NCBI GenBank assembly: GCA_965217265.1
Contig: CBDCHP010000011.1
Span: 558,001 to 622,000 of the forward strand
Direction: 5' to 3'
Source: JAGRGG01 sp965217265
GTDB lineage: Bacteria; Pseudomonadota; Alphaproteobacteria; Geminicoccales; Geminicoccaceae
Length of the DNA: 64,000 bases
Shown piece by piece: positions 44,728-53,503 of this stretch. The notes beneath the pieces were generated by a model that saw only the letters and a list, made by a program, of their open reading frames with translations, made no database searches and was not told the DNA's origin. A program made the position numbers and the translations under genes. The stretch's first letter is position 1; each line of letters starts with the position of its first letter.

Positions 44728-45612
44728 ATGCCGGGCTACCTGCCCTTCGCCGGTGCCTTGGACCTGCCGGCGTTCTACTGCGACAATTGCGGCTTCTGGC
44801 AGCGCCACTTCGACCGGCCCGCCTTCTGCCCCTTATGCCTCGACGCGCGCCACGTCGTGCCGCAGGACGGCTGGCGTTTCCTCACCCCGAGCGAGGCGCT
44901 GGACGCCTATCCGTGCCACTACGAGGAAACCGAGCCCGGCGTCTGGCGCTTCTGGAACGACCCGGTGAGCGGCATCGGCAGCCATGCCTACCTCGTCACC
45001 ACGCCGTACGGCAATCTCGGCTTCGAGGGCTGCGCCGTCTTCAGCGAGGACGCTCTCGTCAAGATCGAGCGCCTCGGTGGTATTCGCGTCCTCTCGGCCT
45101 CGCACCCGCATTCCTACGGCGCCCTTTGGCAGTTGCAGGACCGCTTCGACCCGGAACTGGCCCTGCACCCGGGCGACCTCGCTTGGTCAGCCGCCTTGAA
45201 GGTCTCCTGGCCGTTCGACGACAGCCTGGAGCCTATCCCCGGCCTCACTCTCTATCTCACTGGCGGCCACTTCGACGGCCATACCGTCCTGCACGACCGG
45301 GGGCGCCGCATCCTCTTTTGCGGCGACGCGCTGAAGTTCGAACTGGACCCGGCCGACCCCCGCCGTGCCACCACGATCTCGACGCACAAAGCCTTCGTGC
45401 GCGGCGTGCCGCTGACCCCGGGCGAACTGCGCCGCTACCGCGACGTCTTCGCGCCCCTGGTCTTCACCCAGACCTGGACGCCCTTCGAGCAGGCGGCGAA
45501 CAGCGGCAGGAGGGAGGCCCTGGCGCTGATCGACTCGATGCTGCGCACCCGCCCGCACGCCTACCCCGTGCCGCTCGACCGGCTCGACGTCGGGGAACAA
45601 AATAAGGGTTAG
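44728..45612 (+). CDS. MBL-fold hydrolase with N-terminal zinc ribbon
   Basis: A 294-residue protein. Residues 15-45 carry two CxxC knuckles (YCDNCGFWQ and FCPLCLDARH), an N-terminal rubredoxin-like zinc ribbon. The rest has a metallo-beta-lactamase outline: AYLVTTPYGNLGFEG, SHPHSYGALWQL in place of HxHxDH, LTGGHFDGHTVLHDRG and LFCGDALKFELD. The first metal motif lacks the Asp and second His, so activity may be altered. It has a Shine-Dalgarno (gaggaa). It lies between repeat R6 and the GalE gene and may belong to the cluster downstream; that is not certain. Confidence 0.72.
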   Translation: MPGYLPFAGALDLPAFYCDNCGFWQRHFDRPAFCPLCLDARHVVPQDGWRFLTPSEALDAYPCHYEETEPGVWRFWNDPVSGIGSHAYLVTTPYGNLGFEGCAVFSEDALVKIERLGGIRVLSASHPHSYGALWQLQDRFDPELALHPGDLAWSAALKVSWPFDDSLEPIPGLTLYLTGGHFDGHTVLHDRGRRILFCGDALKFELDPADPRRATTISTHKAFVRGVPLTPGELRRYRDVFAPLVFTQTWTPFEQAANSGRREALALIDSMLRTRPHAYPVPLDRLDVGEQNKG

Positions 45613-45718
45613 CCCTTTTCATCACATCTATGATAAGAGAAACGTGTCGGCCACGCACAGCCGTGGTTTGATAGAAAACCTGGCGCAGCGATCAGGTAAA
45701 AGGAAACGGGCGCGTCTT

Positions 45719-46765
45719 ATGACCGCGGTAACAACATCTATGCCCACGGTGCTGATCACTGGCGGGGCAGGCTACATTGGTGCCAACACTGCTTTGGCAT
45801 TCATCACCGCCGGCTTTAAGCTTGTCGTGGTGGACGATCTGTCGAACGGTGATGCCACGGTGCTGCCACGAGGCGTGCCGCTCTACCGGCTCGACGCCGG
45901 CGATCCGGCGCTCACGGCGCTGCTGCAAGCGCACAAGATCGAGGCCGTCGTCCACTTCGCCGCCCGCGTGCGGGTCGACGAGTCGGTGAACGACCCTTTG
46001 GGCTACTACGCCAGCAACAGCGGCGTCACGCGCCGCCTGCTCGAAGCCTGCGTCGCCGCCAACGTCGGCGCCTTCGTCCTCTCCTCGACCGCCGCCGTCT
46101 ACGGCGTACCGGGCCGCTCGCCGGTGGTCGAGACCAACCCGACCGTGCCGGTCAGCCCCTACGGCCGCTCCAAGCTCGCCGCCGAGTGGGCCGTTGAGGA
46201 CGCGGCCCGGGCACACGGGCTCCGCTACGCCAACTTGCGCTACTTCAATGTCGCCGGCGCCGATCCCGAGGGTCGGGCGGGACCGCGCGACGGCGGCACC
46301 CACCTCCTCAAGATCGCCTGCGAGGCCGCCGCCGGCAAGCGCCCGCGCGTCGAGATCTACGGCACCGACTACCCGACCCCCGACGGCACGGCGGTGCGCG
46401 ACTTCATCCACGTCACCGACCTCGCCGCGGCCCACGTCGCCGCCGTGCGCCACCTGCTCGACGGTGGGAAAAACCTGACCCTGAATTGCGGCTACGGGCG
46501 GGGCTATTCGGTACGGCAGGCACTCGACACCGCGGCCCGCCTCGAATACCCGTTCGAGATCGTCGAGCGCCCCCGCCGACAGGGCGACGTGCCGGCGATC
46601 GTCGCCGACGTCGGGCTGCTGCGGCGCACCTTCGACTGGCGCCCGGCCTACGACGATCTGGACGCGATCCTGCGAACCGGCCTCGCCTGGGAGCGGCGCG
46701 TCCGTTTCTCGTCCCTGCCCGCCTCGATCCGGGGCGCGGGCCGTCCCCTGGTAACCACCGAATAA
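45719..46765 (+). CDS. galE: UDP-glucose 4-epimerase-like NAD-dependent epimerase
   Basis: A 348-residue extended SDR. It has the NAD motif LITGGAGYIGANTALAF, AARVRVDESVNDPLGYY, the catalytic Tyr in SPYGRSKLAAEW, the LRYFNVAGADPEGRAG strand and GTAVRDFIHVTDLAAAHV. This is the GalE signature and it interconverts UDP-Glc/UDP-Gal or their N-acetyl forms. The start is the ATG after aggaaacgggcgcgtctt; a second ATG seven codons later is possible. As first gene of the ino1-containing cluster it may supply the sugar nucleotide used by the GT4 enzyme. Confidence 0.9.
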   Translation: MTAVTTSMPTVLITGGAGYIGANTALAFITAGFKLVVVDDLSNGDATVLPRGVPLYRLDAGDPALTALLQAHKIEAVVHFAARVRVDESVNDPLGYYASNSGVTRRLLEACVAANVGAFVLSSTAAVYGVPGRSPVVETNPTVPVSPYGRSKLAAEWAVEDAARAHGLRYANLRYFNVAGADPEGRAGPRDGGTHLLKIACEAAAGKRPRVEIYGTDYPTPDGTAVRDFIHVTDLAAAHVAAVRHLLDGGKNLTLNCGYGRGYSVRQALDTAARLEYPFEIVERPRRQGDVPAIVADVGLLRRTFDWRPAYDDLDAILRTGLAWERRVRFSSLPASIRGAGRPLVTTE

Positions 46766-46788
46766 CGATCGAACAGAGGAAAAGCTCT

Positions 46789-48051
46789 ATGTCCAACGCA
46801 TCGAAGCGTCGTCTCGGCGTCGCGTTCGTCGGCCTCGGCGGCGCCGTTGCCTCGACGGTGGTGGCCGGGATCGAACTCTTGCGCCGGGGACAGGCCGACC
46901 TCGCCGGCCTGCCGCTCGCCGAGTACGACTTGAAGGAGACTGGCCTCGTCGATTACACCGACATCGAGTTCGCCGGCTGGGACGTCTACCCGGACGACCT
47001 CGCGAGCGCCGTTCGCACGCACCGGGTCCTGAACGACCGCCAGATCGACGCCGTGGACGAGACCTTGAGCGGCATCCGGCCCTGGGCCGCCGGTTCGGAC
47101 GCGAACTTCTGCCGCAACATCGACGGCAGCAACGTCGTGCGCACCAACACCAAGGCGACGCAGGTCAGGCAGTTCATGACCGACCTCGACGGCTTCAAGG
47201 ACGAGCGCCGCCTCGACGACGTCGTCGTCATCAACCTTGCCTCAACCGAGCGGCGGGTCGACCTGAGCGCCCCCGCCCTACGGTCGGTCGCGGCGTTCGA
47301 GGAGGGCTTGGCGGATAACGACCCGGCGATCAGCCCGGCGATGATGTATGCCTACGCCGCCCTCAAGGCCGGCTACGCGTTCGGCAACTTCACCCCCTCG
47401 TCCGCCGCCGAGGCGCCGGCACTCCTGCAATTGGCGCGCGAGCGGGGCCTGCCGGTCGCCGGCCGCGACGGCAAGACCGGGCAGACGCTGATGAAGACCG
47501 TGCTGGCGCCGGCGCTGCGCGCGCGCAACCTCAAGGTGCAGGGCTGGTACTCGACTAATATTCTGGGCAACCGCGACGGACAGGCGCTCGAAGACCCGAA
47601 CTCGCTCGCCTCCAAGCTCGACACCAAGGGCGACGTGCTCGATTCGATGCTGGGCTACAAGGTCAAGGACCACATCGTCCAGATCAACTACTACCCGCCG
47701 CGCGGCGACGACAAGGAGGCCTGGGACAATATCGACGTCACGGGTTTCTTGGGCTACCCGATGCAGATCAAGGTCAACTTCCTCTGCCGCGATTCGGTGC
47801 TCGCCGCCCCGCTCGTGATCGAGATCGCCCGCTGCCTCGACCTCGCCAAGCGCCGCAGCGAGGTCGGGCCGCTCGAAGCCTTGGGTCTGTTCTTCAAGGC
47901 GCCCTTGGTGGCCGACGGCAAGGTGCCGCTGCACGCCTTTTATGCCCAAGAAGCCGAATTGAAGGCGTGGCTCGCCAAGGGCCCGCCGAGCCCGGTGGCG
48001 CCCGCGGGCAAGGGCGACCGCGCGGTGCCGCAGATGGCGTCAGCGAAGTAA
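46789..48051 (+). CDS. ino1: Myo-inositol-1-phosphate synthase
   Basis: A 420-residue NAD-dependent isomerase that makes myo-inositol-1-phosphate from glucose-6-phosphate. It has the Rossmann start LGVAFVGLGGAVASTVVAG, the inositol-phosphate-synthase core VVVINLASTER, GRDGKTGQTLMKTVLAPALRARN, the substrate-binding GWYSTNILGNRDGQAL, and the Lys-rich NSLASKLDTKG and LGYKVKDHIVQINYYPPRGDDKEAWDNID segments. It has a Shine-Dalgarno (agagga). It starts the run ino1-HD-MT-Gfo-ycaO-TIM-GT4. In mycothiol producers Ino1 supplies the inositol acceptor of MshA; here a similar use is inferred. Confidence 0.9.
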   Translation: MSNASKRRLGVAFVGLGGAVASTVVAGIELLRRGQADLAGLPLAEYDLKETGLVDYTDIEFAGWDVYPDDLASAVRTHRVLNDRQIDAVDETLSGIRPWAAGSDANFCRNIDGSNVVRTNTKATQVRQFMTDLDGFKDERRLDDVVVINLASTERRVDLSAPALRSVAAFEEGLADNDPAISPAMMYAYAALKAGYAFGNFTPSSAAEAPALLQLARERGLPVAGRDGKTGQTLMKTVLAPALRARNLKVQGWYSTNILGNRDGQALEDPNSLASKLDTKGDVLDSMLGYKVKDHIVQINYYPPRGDDKEAWDNIDVTGFLGYPMQIKVNFLCRDSVLAAPLVIEIARCLDLAKRRSEVGPLEALGLFFKAPLVADGKVPLHAFYAQEAELKAWLAKGPPSPVAPAGKGDRAVPQMASAK

Positions 48052-48067
48052 GCCTAAGGGTTGGACC

Positions 48068-49000
48068 GTGCTCGTTGACGTAAAGCTGACCACGAACGGC
48101 GCGGGGCTGGCGGGGCTCAGGCCGCTGCTCGCCGAACTGTGCGACTTAAAGCGCGTTCGCGCGGCGCAGACGTACGGCCGCAGCCTCGCCGAGACCGGCT
48201 TTCGCCGCGCCTGGGGGGACCTTCTCGCCGGCGGGGCGACCGAGGCCGTGGCGCTGCGCGAGACGGCCGCCGCCGTCGCCGCGACCCGGCTCGGCGCCAT
48301 CGACCGGGCCGTGCTGCTCGATGGCGGGCTGAATGCTTCTGAGGCGACCGACGTCTTGCAAGACGGGTTTGATACGGTGGCGGCGCCGATCGAGTCCGGC
48401 CTGCGCCGGCGGCTTCGCGCCGCGCTCGAAGAAGGTGCCGTGGCCGTACAAGACCCACCGCCCTTCGTCGCGCGGCTCGAAGCCCAGCCGCGCGCCGGCG
48501 CCACCCGGCCGGGGTGCGCCCGCCTCGTCCTCGAACCGCCCGAGAGCCATGCCGACCATTGCATGACCGTCGCCTCGATGGGCGTCCTGCTCGCGGGCGT
48601 TTACGGGGCCGAGCCCGGCACAGTCTTTCTCATGGGCCTCGCCCACCACCTGCACAATGCCGATTTGCCCGACGGCGGCTTCACCGGCGAGGAACTGCTC
48701 GGCGACCACCTCGGCCCGGTCATGCGACGCTTCACTGATCGGGCGCTCGGTGAACTGCCGCCCGGCCTTTGCGTGCGCGTCGAGGCGGCGCGGGATCACC
48801 TCGCCGACGTCGAGACGCCCGAGGGCCGGGCCTTCAACGCCGCCGACGTCTCTGATCGCGTCCTGCAGATGGCGCACTACGCCCAGAGCGCCTCCTTCGA
48901 GTTGCGACAGGCCCTGGTCGACCTCGACCTCGTCCACCCCGGTCCCTTGCAACGCTTCCACCAGGACGTGCTGGCGGCGGCGGGGATCTGGCCGTGCTGA
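48068..49000 (+). CDS. HD-domain protein
   Basis: A 310-residue soluble protein of unknown family with an HD-type metal site: ESHADHC, then AHHLHNADLPDGGF with paired His and a nearby Asp, and AADVSDRVLQMAHY further on. HD proteins are phosphohydrolases or, in a few groups (MIOX, PhnZ), di-iron oxygenases. Removing phosphate from inositol-1-phosphate, or oxidising an inositol ring, would both fit the cluster. GTG start. The end overlaps the next gene by seven bases. Confidence 0.65.
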   Translation: MLVDVKLTTNGAGLAGLRPLLAELCDLKRVRAAQTYGRSLAETGFRRAWGDLLAGGATEAVALRETAAAVAATRLGAIDRAVLLDGGLNASEATDVLQDGFDTVAAPIESGLRRRLRAALEEGAVAVQDPPPFVARLEAQPRAGATRPGCARLVLEPPESHADHCMTVASMGVLLAGVYGAEPGTVFLMGLAHHLHNADLPDGGFTGEELLGDHLGPVMRRFTDRALGELPPGLCVRVEAARDHLADVETPEGRAFNAADVSDRVLQMAHYAQSASFELRQALVDLDLVHPGPLQRFHQDVLAAAGIWPC

Positions 49001-50157
49001 CGATCGTCGGCCCAAGCGGCGAGGCGATGCGGCGCGACACGCCGCACAGCCTGTTCGACGACGAGGACCGCTATCCCGTCGTCGACGGCATCGCCTACCT
49101 GCGCCCCGGCCGTGAGCAATTACGCAACGCCGCGCTCGCCGCCCTGGACGCGGGCGACGCGGCGACGGCGCGGCTGCTCCTCCTGCGAGACCAGGACGAT
49201 TTCGCGCCCGAGCCGCCGCCGCCCTTGAAGCAGATCGAGCGGGCGCTGGCCGACCCCGGCCTCACCTTTCGCGGCGCCATGCAGGCACTCGGTTTCGGCC
49301 CGGTCGCCACCTACTTCGCACACCGCTGGTCGGCGCCGACCTTCCTCTCCGGCCTCGGCCTTCTTAACCGCCGCTGGCGACCGGCTTCGCCCCTCGTCGA
49401 GGTCGCCTGCGGCACGGGTCAGATCCTGCGCGAGGCGGCGCGGCGGGGGGGCAGCGTCGCCGGGATCGACGTCGTCTTCGCCAAGCTCTGGCTCGCCCGT
49501 CGCTTCGTCCTGGGCGAGGGCGTCGACCTGCTCTGCGCCGACGTGACGAAGCGGTTGCCCGTCGCACCCGTCGAGGGGGCGACGGTCTTGTGTCACGACG
49601 CCTTCTACTTCTTCGCCGACAAGGCGCTCGCCTTGGCCGAGATGCGCCGCCTCGTGCCGGGCGGGAGCGTCCTGATCGGCCACGCCCATAACGCCCGCTT
49701 CGATCACGGCCGCGTCGCCGGCACGCCGCTCGCGCCCGAGGCCTACGCCGACCTCGCCCCCGATGCCGACCTCTACGATGACGCAGCACTCGGCGCGGCG
49801 CTGATCGACGGGGGTGACGTGCGGCCGGCGTCGAGCGACGCCCTGCGCGACGTTGAGGCCGTCAGCCTCGCTATCGGCCCGGTGCTCAAAGGCAACGGTG
49901 TCGACTTTGCCCGCCCGATCGGGGGCGCCGGCCTGTGCCTCAACCCGCTGCTCGAAGCCGATGGCGGCGGCCGGCTGCACCCGGCGTGGCCGTCGCCCGC
50001 CTTCGCGCGCGAGTACGCGAACGCCACCTACCTCGACGGCGAGCCGTTACCCGCCGCCGCCGTCCTCGCCGCCGCCGCCGCGGGCGATACCGCCCATCCC
50101 GAGGTCGCCCGCCTCGCGGCGCGGCGCGTCCTCCTCGACCTGCCGCCGCGATGGTAG
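48994..50157 (+). CDS. SAM-dependent methyltransferase-like protein
   Basis: A 387-residue protein. N-terminal residues 25-40 (RYPVVDGIAYLRPGRE) resemble the Trm112/UPF0434-type zinc-less entry seen before many methyltransferases. The Rossmann fold has VEVACGTGQILREAARRG (SAM motif I), DVVFAKLWLARR and AFYFFADKALALAEMRRLVPGGSVLIG. It is class I methyltransferase-like. The substrate is unknown. The GTG start overlaps the HD gene; the stop overlaps the Gfo/Idh/MocA gene. A tail of Ala-rich repeats (AAAVLAAAAAGD) follows residue 350. Confidence 0.68.
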   Translation: MLTIVGPSGEAMRRDTPHSLFDDEDRYPVVDGIAYLRPGREQLRNAALAALDAGDAATARLLLLRDQDDFAPEPPPPLKQIERALADPGLTFRGAMQALGFGPVATYFAHRWSAPTFLSGLGLLNRRWRPASPLVEVACGTGQILREAARRGGSVAGIDVVFAKLWLARRFVLGEGVDLLCADVTKRLPVAPVEGATVLCHDAFYFFADKALALAEMRRLVPGGSVLIGHAHNARFDHGRVAGTPLAPEAYADLAPDADLYDDAALGAALIDGGDVRPASSDALRDVEAVSLAIGPVLKGNGVDFARPIGGAGLCLNPLLEADGGGRLHPAWPSPAFAREYANATYLDGEPLPAAAVLAAAAAGDTAHPEVARLAARRVLLDLPPRW

Positions 50158-51164
50158 CCGACGCCCACGCCCCGCTCGGCTGGGCCGTCGTCGGCTGCGG
50201 CTGGGTCGCGCGCGACTACGTCATCCCCGGCATCGTGGCGAGCGCCAACGGCCGCTTGGCGGCGCTGTGCGACCCGAACCCGGCGGCGCTCGACGCCGTC
50301 GACGCCGACGCGCCGCGTTTTTACGACGTTGACACGGCCCTTCGAGCCCCGGGCGTCGAGGCGGTCTACATCGCCACGCCGAACCATCTGCACGAGGCCC
50401 AAGTTCGCGCCGCCGCCGCCGCGGCCAAGCACGTCCTGTGCGAGAAGCCGATGGCGCCCACCGCCGCCGCGGCCCGGCGCATGGTCGAAGCCTGCGAGGC
50501 GGCGGGCGTGCGCTACGCCACCGCCTTCGACCAGCGCTTCCACGCCGCGCACCGGACGCTGAAGCGCCTCGTCGCCGAAGGTGCGCTCGGGATCGTCAGC
50601 CAAGCGCGCGTCCACTACGCCTGCTGGGTCGGCGCCGACTGGGCGGCCGACAACTGGCGCATCGACGCGGCCCGCGCCGGCGGCGGTGCCGCGATCGACC
50701 TCGCGCCGCACGGTCTCGACCTCTTGCAGCACGTCCTCGGTCAGCCAGTCGTCGCGGTGCAGGCCATGCTGCAGCGCCGGGTGCACTCCTACCCGGTCGA
50801 CGACGGCGGCGCCCTGATCGCCCGCCTCGCCGACGGCACGCTCGCCACCTTGAACGTCGCCTACAACTGCCCCGAGACCTATCCCCGCCGCCGCTTCGAA
50901 TTGATCGGGACGAAGGCGATGGCGGAGGCGCACGACACGATGGGCCAGACGCCCGGCGGTCGCCTGCGCCTGATCGACGCCCTGAGCGGCGAGGCGAGCG
51001 ACGTGCCGCTCGACGACGATCGCAGCCCGTTCGTGGTCCAGGTCGAGGCGTTCGCCGCCACCGTGCGCCTCGACCTTCCCTTCATCGGCGGCGAGCCGGC
51101 CCAGGACGTGGCGCTGGCCGAATTACTGGAACGAGCCCTGATTGATGGAACCGACGATGGCTGA
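50151..51164 (+). CDS. Gfo/Idh/MocA family oxidoreductase
   Basis: A 337-residue NAD(P)-dependent dehydrogenase. It has the Rossmann start GWAVVGCGWVARDYVIPGI, the catalytic EKPMAPT motif, RFHAAHRTLKRL, the GGAAIDLAPHGLDLLQHVLG helix with the catalytic Asp and His, and YPRRRFELIGTKA. Family members include myo-inositol 2-dehydrogenase (Idh) and sugar nucleotide dehydrogenases. Because Ino1 and a TIM-barrel isomerase sit in the same operon, oxidation of an inositol or sugar ring is the likely role. It starts inside the methyltransferase end. Confidence 0.83.
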   Translation: MVADAHAPLGWAVVGCGWVARDYVIPGIVASANGRLAALCDPNPAALDAVDADAPRFYDVDTALRAPGVEAVYIATPNHLHEAQVRAAAAAAKHVLCEKPMAPTAAAARRMVEACEAAGVRYATAFDQRFHAAHRTLKRLVAEGALGIVSQARVHYACWVGADWAADNWRIDAARAGGGAAIDLAPHGLDLLQHVLGQPVVAVQAMLQRRVHSYPVDDGGALIARLADGTLATLNVAYNCPETYPRRRFELIGTKAMAEAHDTMGQTPGGRLRLIDALSGEASDVPLDDDRSPFVVQVEAFAATVRLDLPFIGGEPAQDVALAELLERALIDGTDDG

Positions 51165-52656
51165 TGCGAGCGTGCTTGAGAGCGAGAGCGACGACCTGGA
51201 GCGGGTCGTCGCGACCTACCGCCGCCACCTGCCGGCGGGCAACCTGCACCTGTTTCGCGTCGACGGCCTGGACCGGCTCGACACCCCTGTCGCCACCGCC
51301 GCCTTCTTCCCCGAGGACGGCAAGCCCTGCGAGGGCTTCGGCTACGGCTTGAGCGAGGCCGAGGCGTTCACCGGCGCCTTGGGCGAACTGAGCGAGGAGA
51401 GCTTGGCCGACCGGGCGCTGGCGTCGATGCCGCGCGAGCGGGGCACGTATGACGCGATGCGCGATCGGCACGCCGTCCTCGACCCGCTCAAGCTCTGCCT
51501 GCCGGCCGGGAGCGGCTACGATCCGGCCGCGACCGAGATCGACTGGGTCTGGGGGACGCGCCACCCGGACGGGGCGAGGGTCCTCCTGCCGCTCGACGTG
51601 ATCGCCGCCGACGAGGCCCAGGTCGGCTACGCACCGACGCTGTTCACCCCGATCACCAACGGCCTCGGCGCCGGCCTGTCCTTGGAGCGGGCGCTGGCGC
51701 ACGGCCTCCTCGAACTGCACCAGCGCGACGGCAACGTGCTGGCCTACCGCGCCCTCGACCGGGGCGTCGTCGTCGATCTCGACAAGGTCGAGGACGCCGC
51801 CACGCTCGACCTGCTGGGCCGTTTGGAAGAGGCCGGCATCCAGGTGATGGTCAAGCTGGCCGCGACCGACTTCGAGATGGCGAACCTCTACGTCGTCGGC
51901 TTCGATCCCGTCGATCAGGGCTTTTCCTTGCAGGTCACCGCCTGCGGCGAGGCGGTCCACCCCGACCGCGAGGTGGGCTTACGCAAAGCGCTGACCGAGT
52001 TCGTCTCCTCGCGCTCGCGCAAGACGATGCGCCACGGCCCCCTCGACCTCCTGGCCAAGGTCGTGCCCGAGGCATTCTTGGAGGGCCGCATCGCCGCCGC
52101 CGACCCGGACAAGGAGGAGCCGCGCGCGCTTCGAGCCATGCTCGACTGGGCCGGCCGGTCGCGCGACGAACTGCGCGGTCACCTCGCCGACAGCGCCTTC
52201 TCGAACGGTTCGCGCGTCCTGTTCTCCTCGCTGCCGAGCGTGCCGTTCGGCTCGCTCGACGAGCCGGGTGCGCGGCTCGACTGGCTGATTGAGCGGCTGA
52301 AAGCGGAAGGGCTCGACCTCTACTACGTTGATTTCTCGATCGAGGGCTCGCCCGTTCGCGCCGTCAAGGTCGTCGTGCCCGGCCTGGAAGCCGAGACGAT
52401 GAGCTACCACCGCATCGGCCGGCGCGGCGTCGAGCGGCTGCGCTCGGACTGGCGCGGGCGCTTTCTCGCCGACGGCCCCGGCGCGGGCCGGGCGCGCGTG
52501 CGGCTGACGCTTGAGGACGAGGAGGCGCTGGGCGGCCCGGTCTGGCTCGACACGGGCGCGATCGACGCCGCCGTGGGATCCCTCTACCCCCTCTACCGCG
52601 AGCCCGCCGGCCAAGCGGTGCAGGCGGCGCTGCGGCGGGGGTGGGGCCGAACGTAA
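51145..52656 (+). CDS. YcaO domain protein
   Basis: A 503-residue stand-alone YcaO enzyme. The ATP-binding elements are visible: GFGYGLSEAEAFTGALGELS (about 64-85), NGLGAGLSLERALAHGLLEL with Glu190 and Gln193 (about 172-195), and ACGEAVHPDREVGLRKALTEFVSSRSRK (about 267-292). The common C-terminal Pro-rich tail (PxPxP) is absent; it ends GSLYPLYREPAG. YcaO enzymes use ATP to phosphorylate an amide or thioamide oxygen for azoline, amidine or thioamide formation. No precursor peptide, TfuA or E1-like partner is seen near by. ATG start; it overlaps the Gfo gene by 20 bases. Confidence 0.85.
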   Translation: MEPTMADASVLESESDDLERVVATYRRHLPAGNLHLFRVDGLDRLDTPVATAAFFPEDGKPCEGFGYGLSEAEAFTGALGELSEESLADRALASMPRERGTYDAMRDRHAVLDPLKLCLPAGSGYDPAATEIDWVWGTRHPDGARVLLPLDVIAADEAQVGYAPTLFTPITNGLGAGLSLERALAHGLLELHQRDGNVLAYRALDRGVVVDLDKVEDAATLDLLGRLEEAGIQVMVKLAATDFEMANLYVVGFDPVDQGFSLQVTACGEAVHPDREVGLRKALTEFVSSRSRKTMRHGPLDLLAKVVPEAFLEGRIAAADPDKEEPRALRAMLDWAGRSRDELRGHLADSAFSNGSRVLFSSLPSVPFGSLDEPGARLDWLIERLKAEGLDLYYVDFSIEGSPVRAVKVVVPGLEAETMSYHRIGRRGVERLRSDWRGRFLADGPGAGRARVRLTLEDEEALGGPVWLDTGAIDAAVGSLYPLYREPAGQAVQAALRRGWGRT

Positions 52657-52657
52657 G

Positions 52658-53503
52658 ATGCCGCTCCGCTTCGCCTACAACACCAACGGCTGCGCCAACC
52701 ACCGCCTCGTTGATGCGCTCGACCTCATCGCCGAGAGCGGCTACCGGGGCGTGGCGCTCACCCTCGACTTCCAGCACCTCGACCCGTTCGCGCCCGACTA
52801 CGAGGCTCAGGCCGAGCGCTTGGCCCGGCGGCTCGACGACTTGAAGCTCGGCCTCGTCGTCGAGACGGGCGCCCGCTACCTGATGGACCCGCGCCGAAAG
52901 CACGAGCCGACGCTGCTCAACCCGACGGCGGAGGGCCGTGCGCGCCGGGTCGATTTCCTGCGCCGCGCGATCCGCGTCTGTCAGATCGGGCGCGGCGAGG
53001 CGGTCAGCTTCTGGGCCGGCGTGCCGCAGCCCGGCGTGGCGCGCGATCAGGCCTGGGCGTGGCTGGTCGAGGGCGTGGCGCGGGTCTGCGATCTCGCCGC
53101 CGAGGCCGGCGTTACGGCGGCCTTGGAGCCCGAGCCGGGGATGCTGGTTGAGACCGTTGACGATTACGCGCGACTCAAGGCCGAGGTGGCGGCGCGCACC
53201 GAGGCGCCCTTGCGCCTCGCCCTCGACACCGGCCACTGCATCGTCACGGGCGAGCGCGACCCGGCGGCGGCGGTGCATGAGTTCAAGGACGACCTCGGCA
53301 CGCTCGCCCTGGAGGACATGCGCCGCGGTGAGCACGTCCACCTCCCCTTCGGCGAGGGCGACATGGACGTGCCGGCGGTCTTGGACGCGCTCGACGCGAT
53401 CGGTTACGACCGCCTCGTCTGCGTCGAGCTCTCGCGCGAGGCGCACCGGGCGCACGCGGCGATCCCCGAGGCGATCGGCTGGCTGAAGGCGAGGACGGGC
53501 TGA
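52658..53503 (+). CDS. Sugar-phosphate isomerase/epimerase-type TIM-barrel protein
   Basis: A 281-residue AP-endonuclease-2/xylose-isomerase-like TIM barrel. It has the N-terminal RFAYNTNGCANHRLVDAL, the metal-binding acids in GVTAALEPEPGMLVE, LALDTGHCIVTGE and LALEDMRRGEHVHLPFGEGD, then RLVCVELSREAH. Such enzymes isomerise, epimerise or dehydrate sugars and inososes (IolE/IolI group). It is expected to act on the product of the Gfo/Idh/MocA enzyme. Its stop overlaps the GT4 start (TGATG). Confidence 0.8.
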   Translation: MPLRFAYNTNGCANHRLVDALDLIAESGYRGVALTLDFQHLDPFAPDYEAQAERLARRLDDLKLGLVVETGARYLMDPRRKHEPTLLNPTAEGRARRVDFLRRAIRVCQIGRGEAVSFWAGVPQPGVARDQAWAWLVEGVARVCDLAAEAGVTAALEPEPGMLVETVDDYARLKAEVAARTEAPLRLALDTGHCIVTGERDPAAAVHEFKDDLGTLALEDMRRGEHVHLPFGEGDMDVPAVLDALDAIGYDRLVCVELSREAHRAHAAIPEAIGWLKARTG

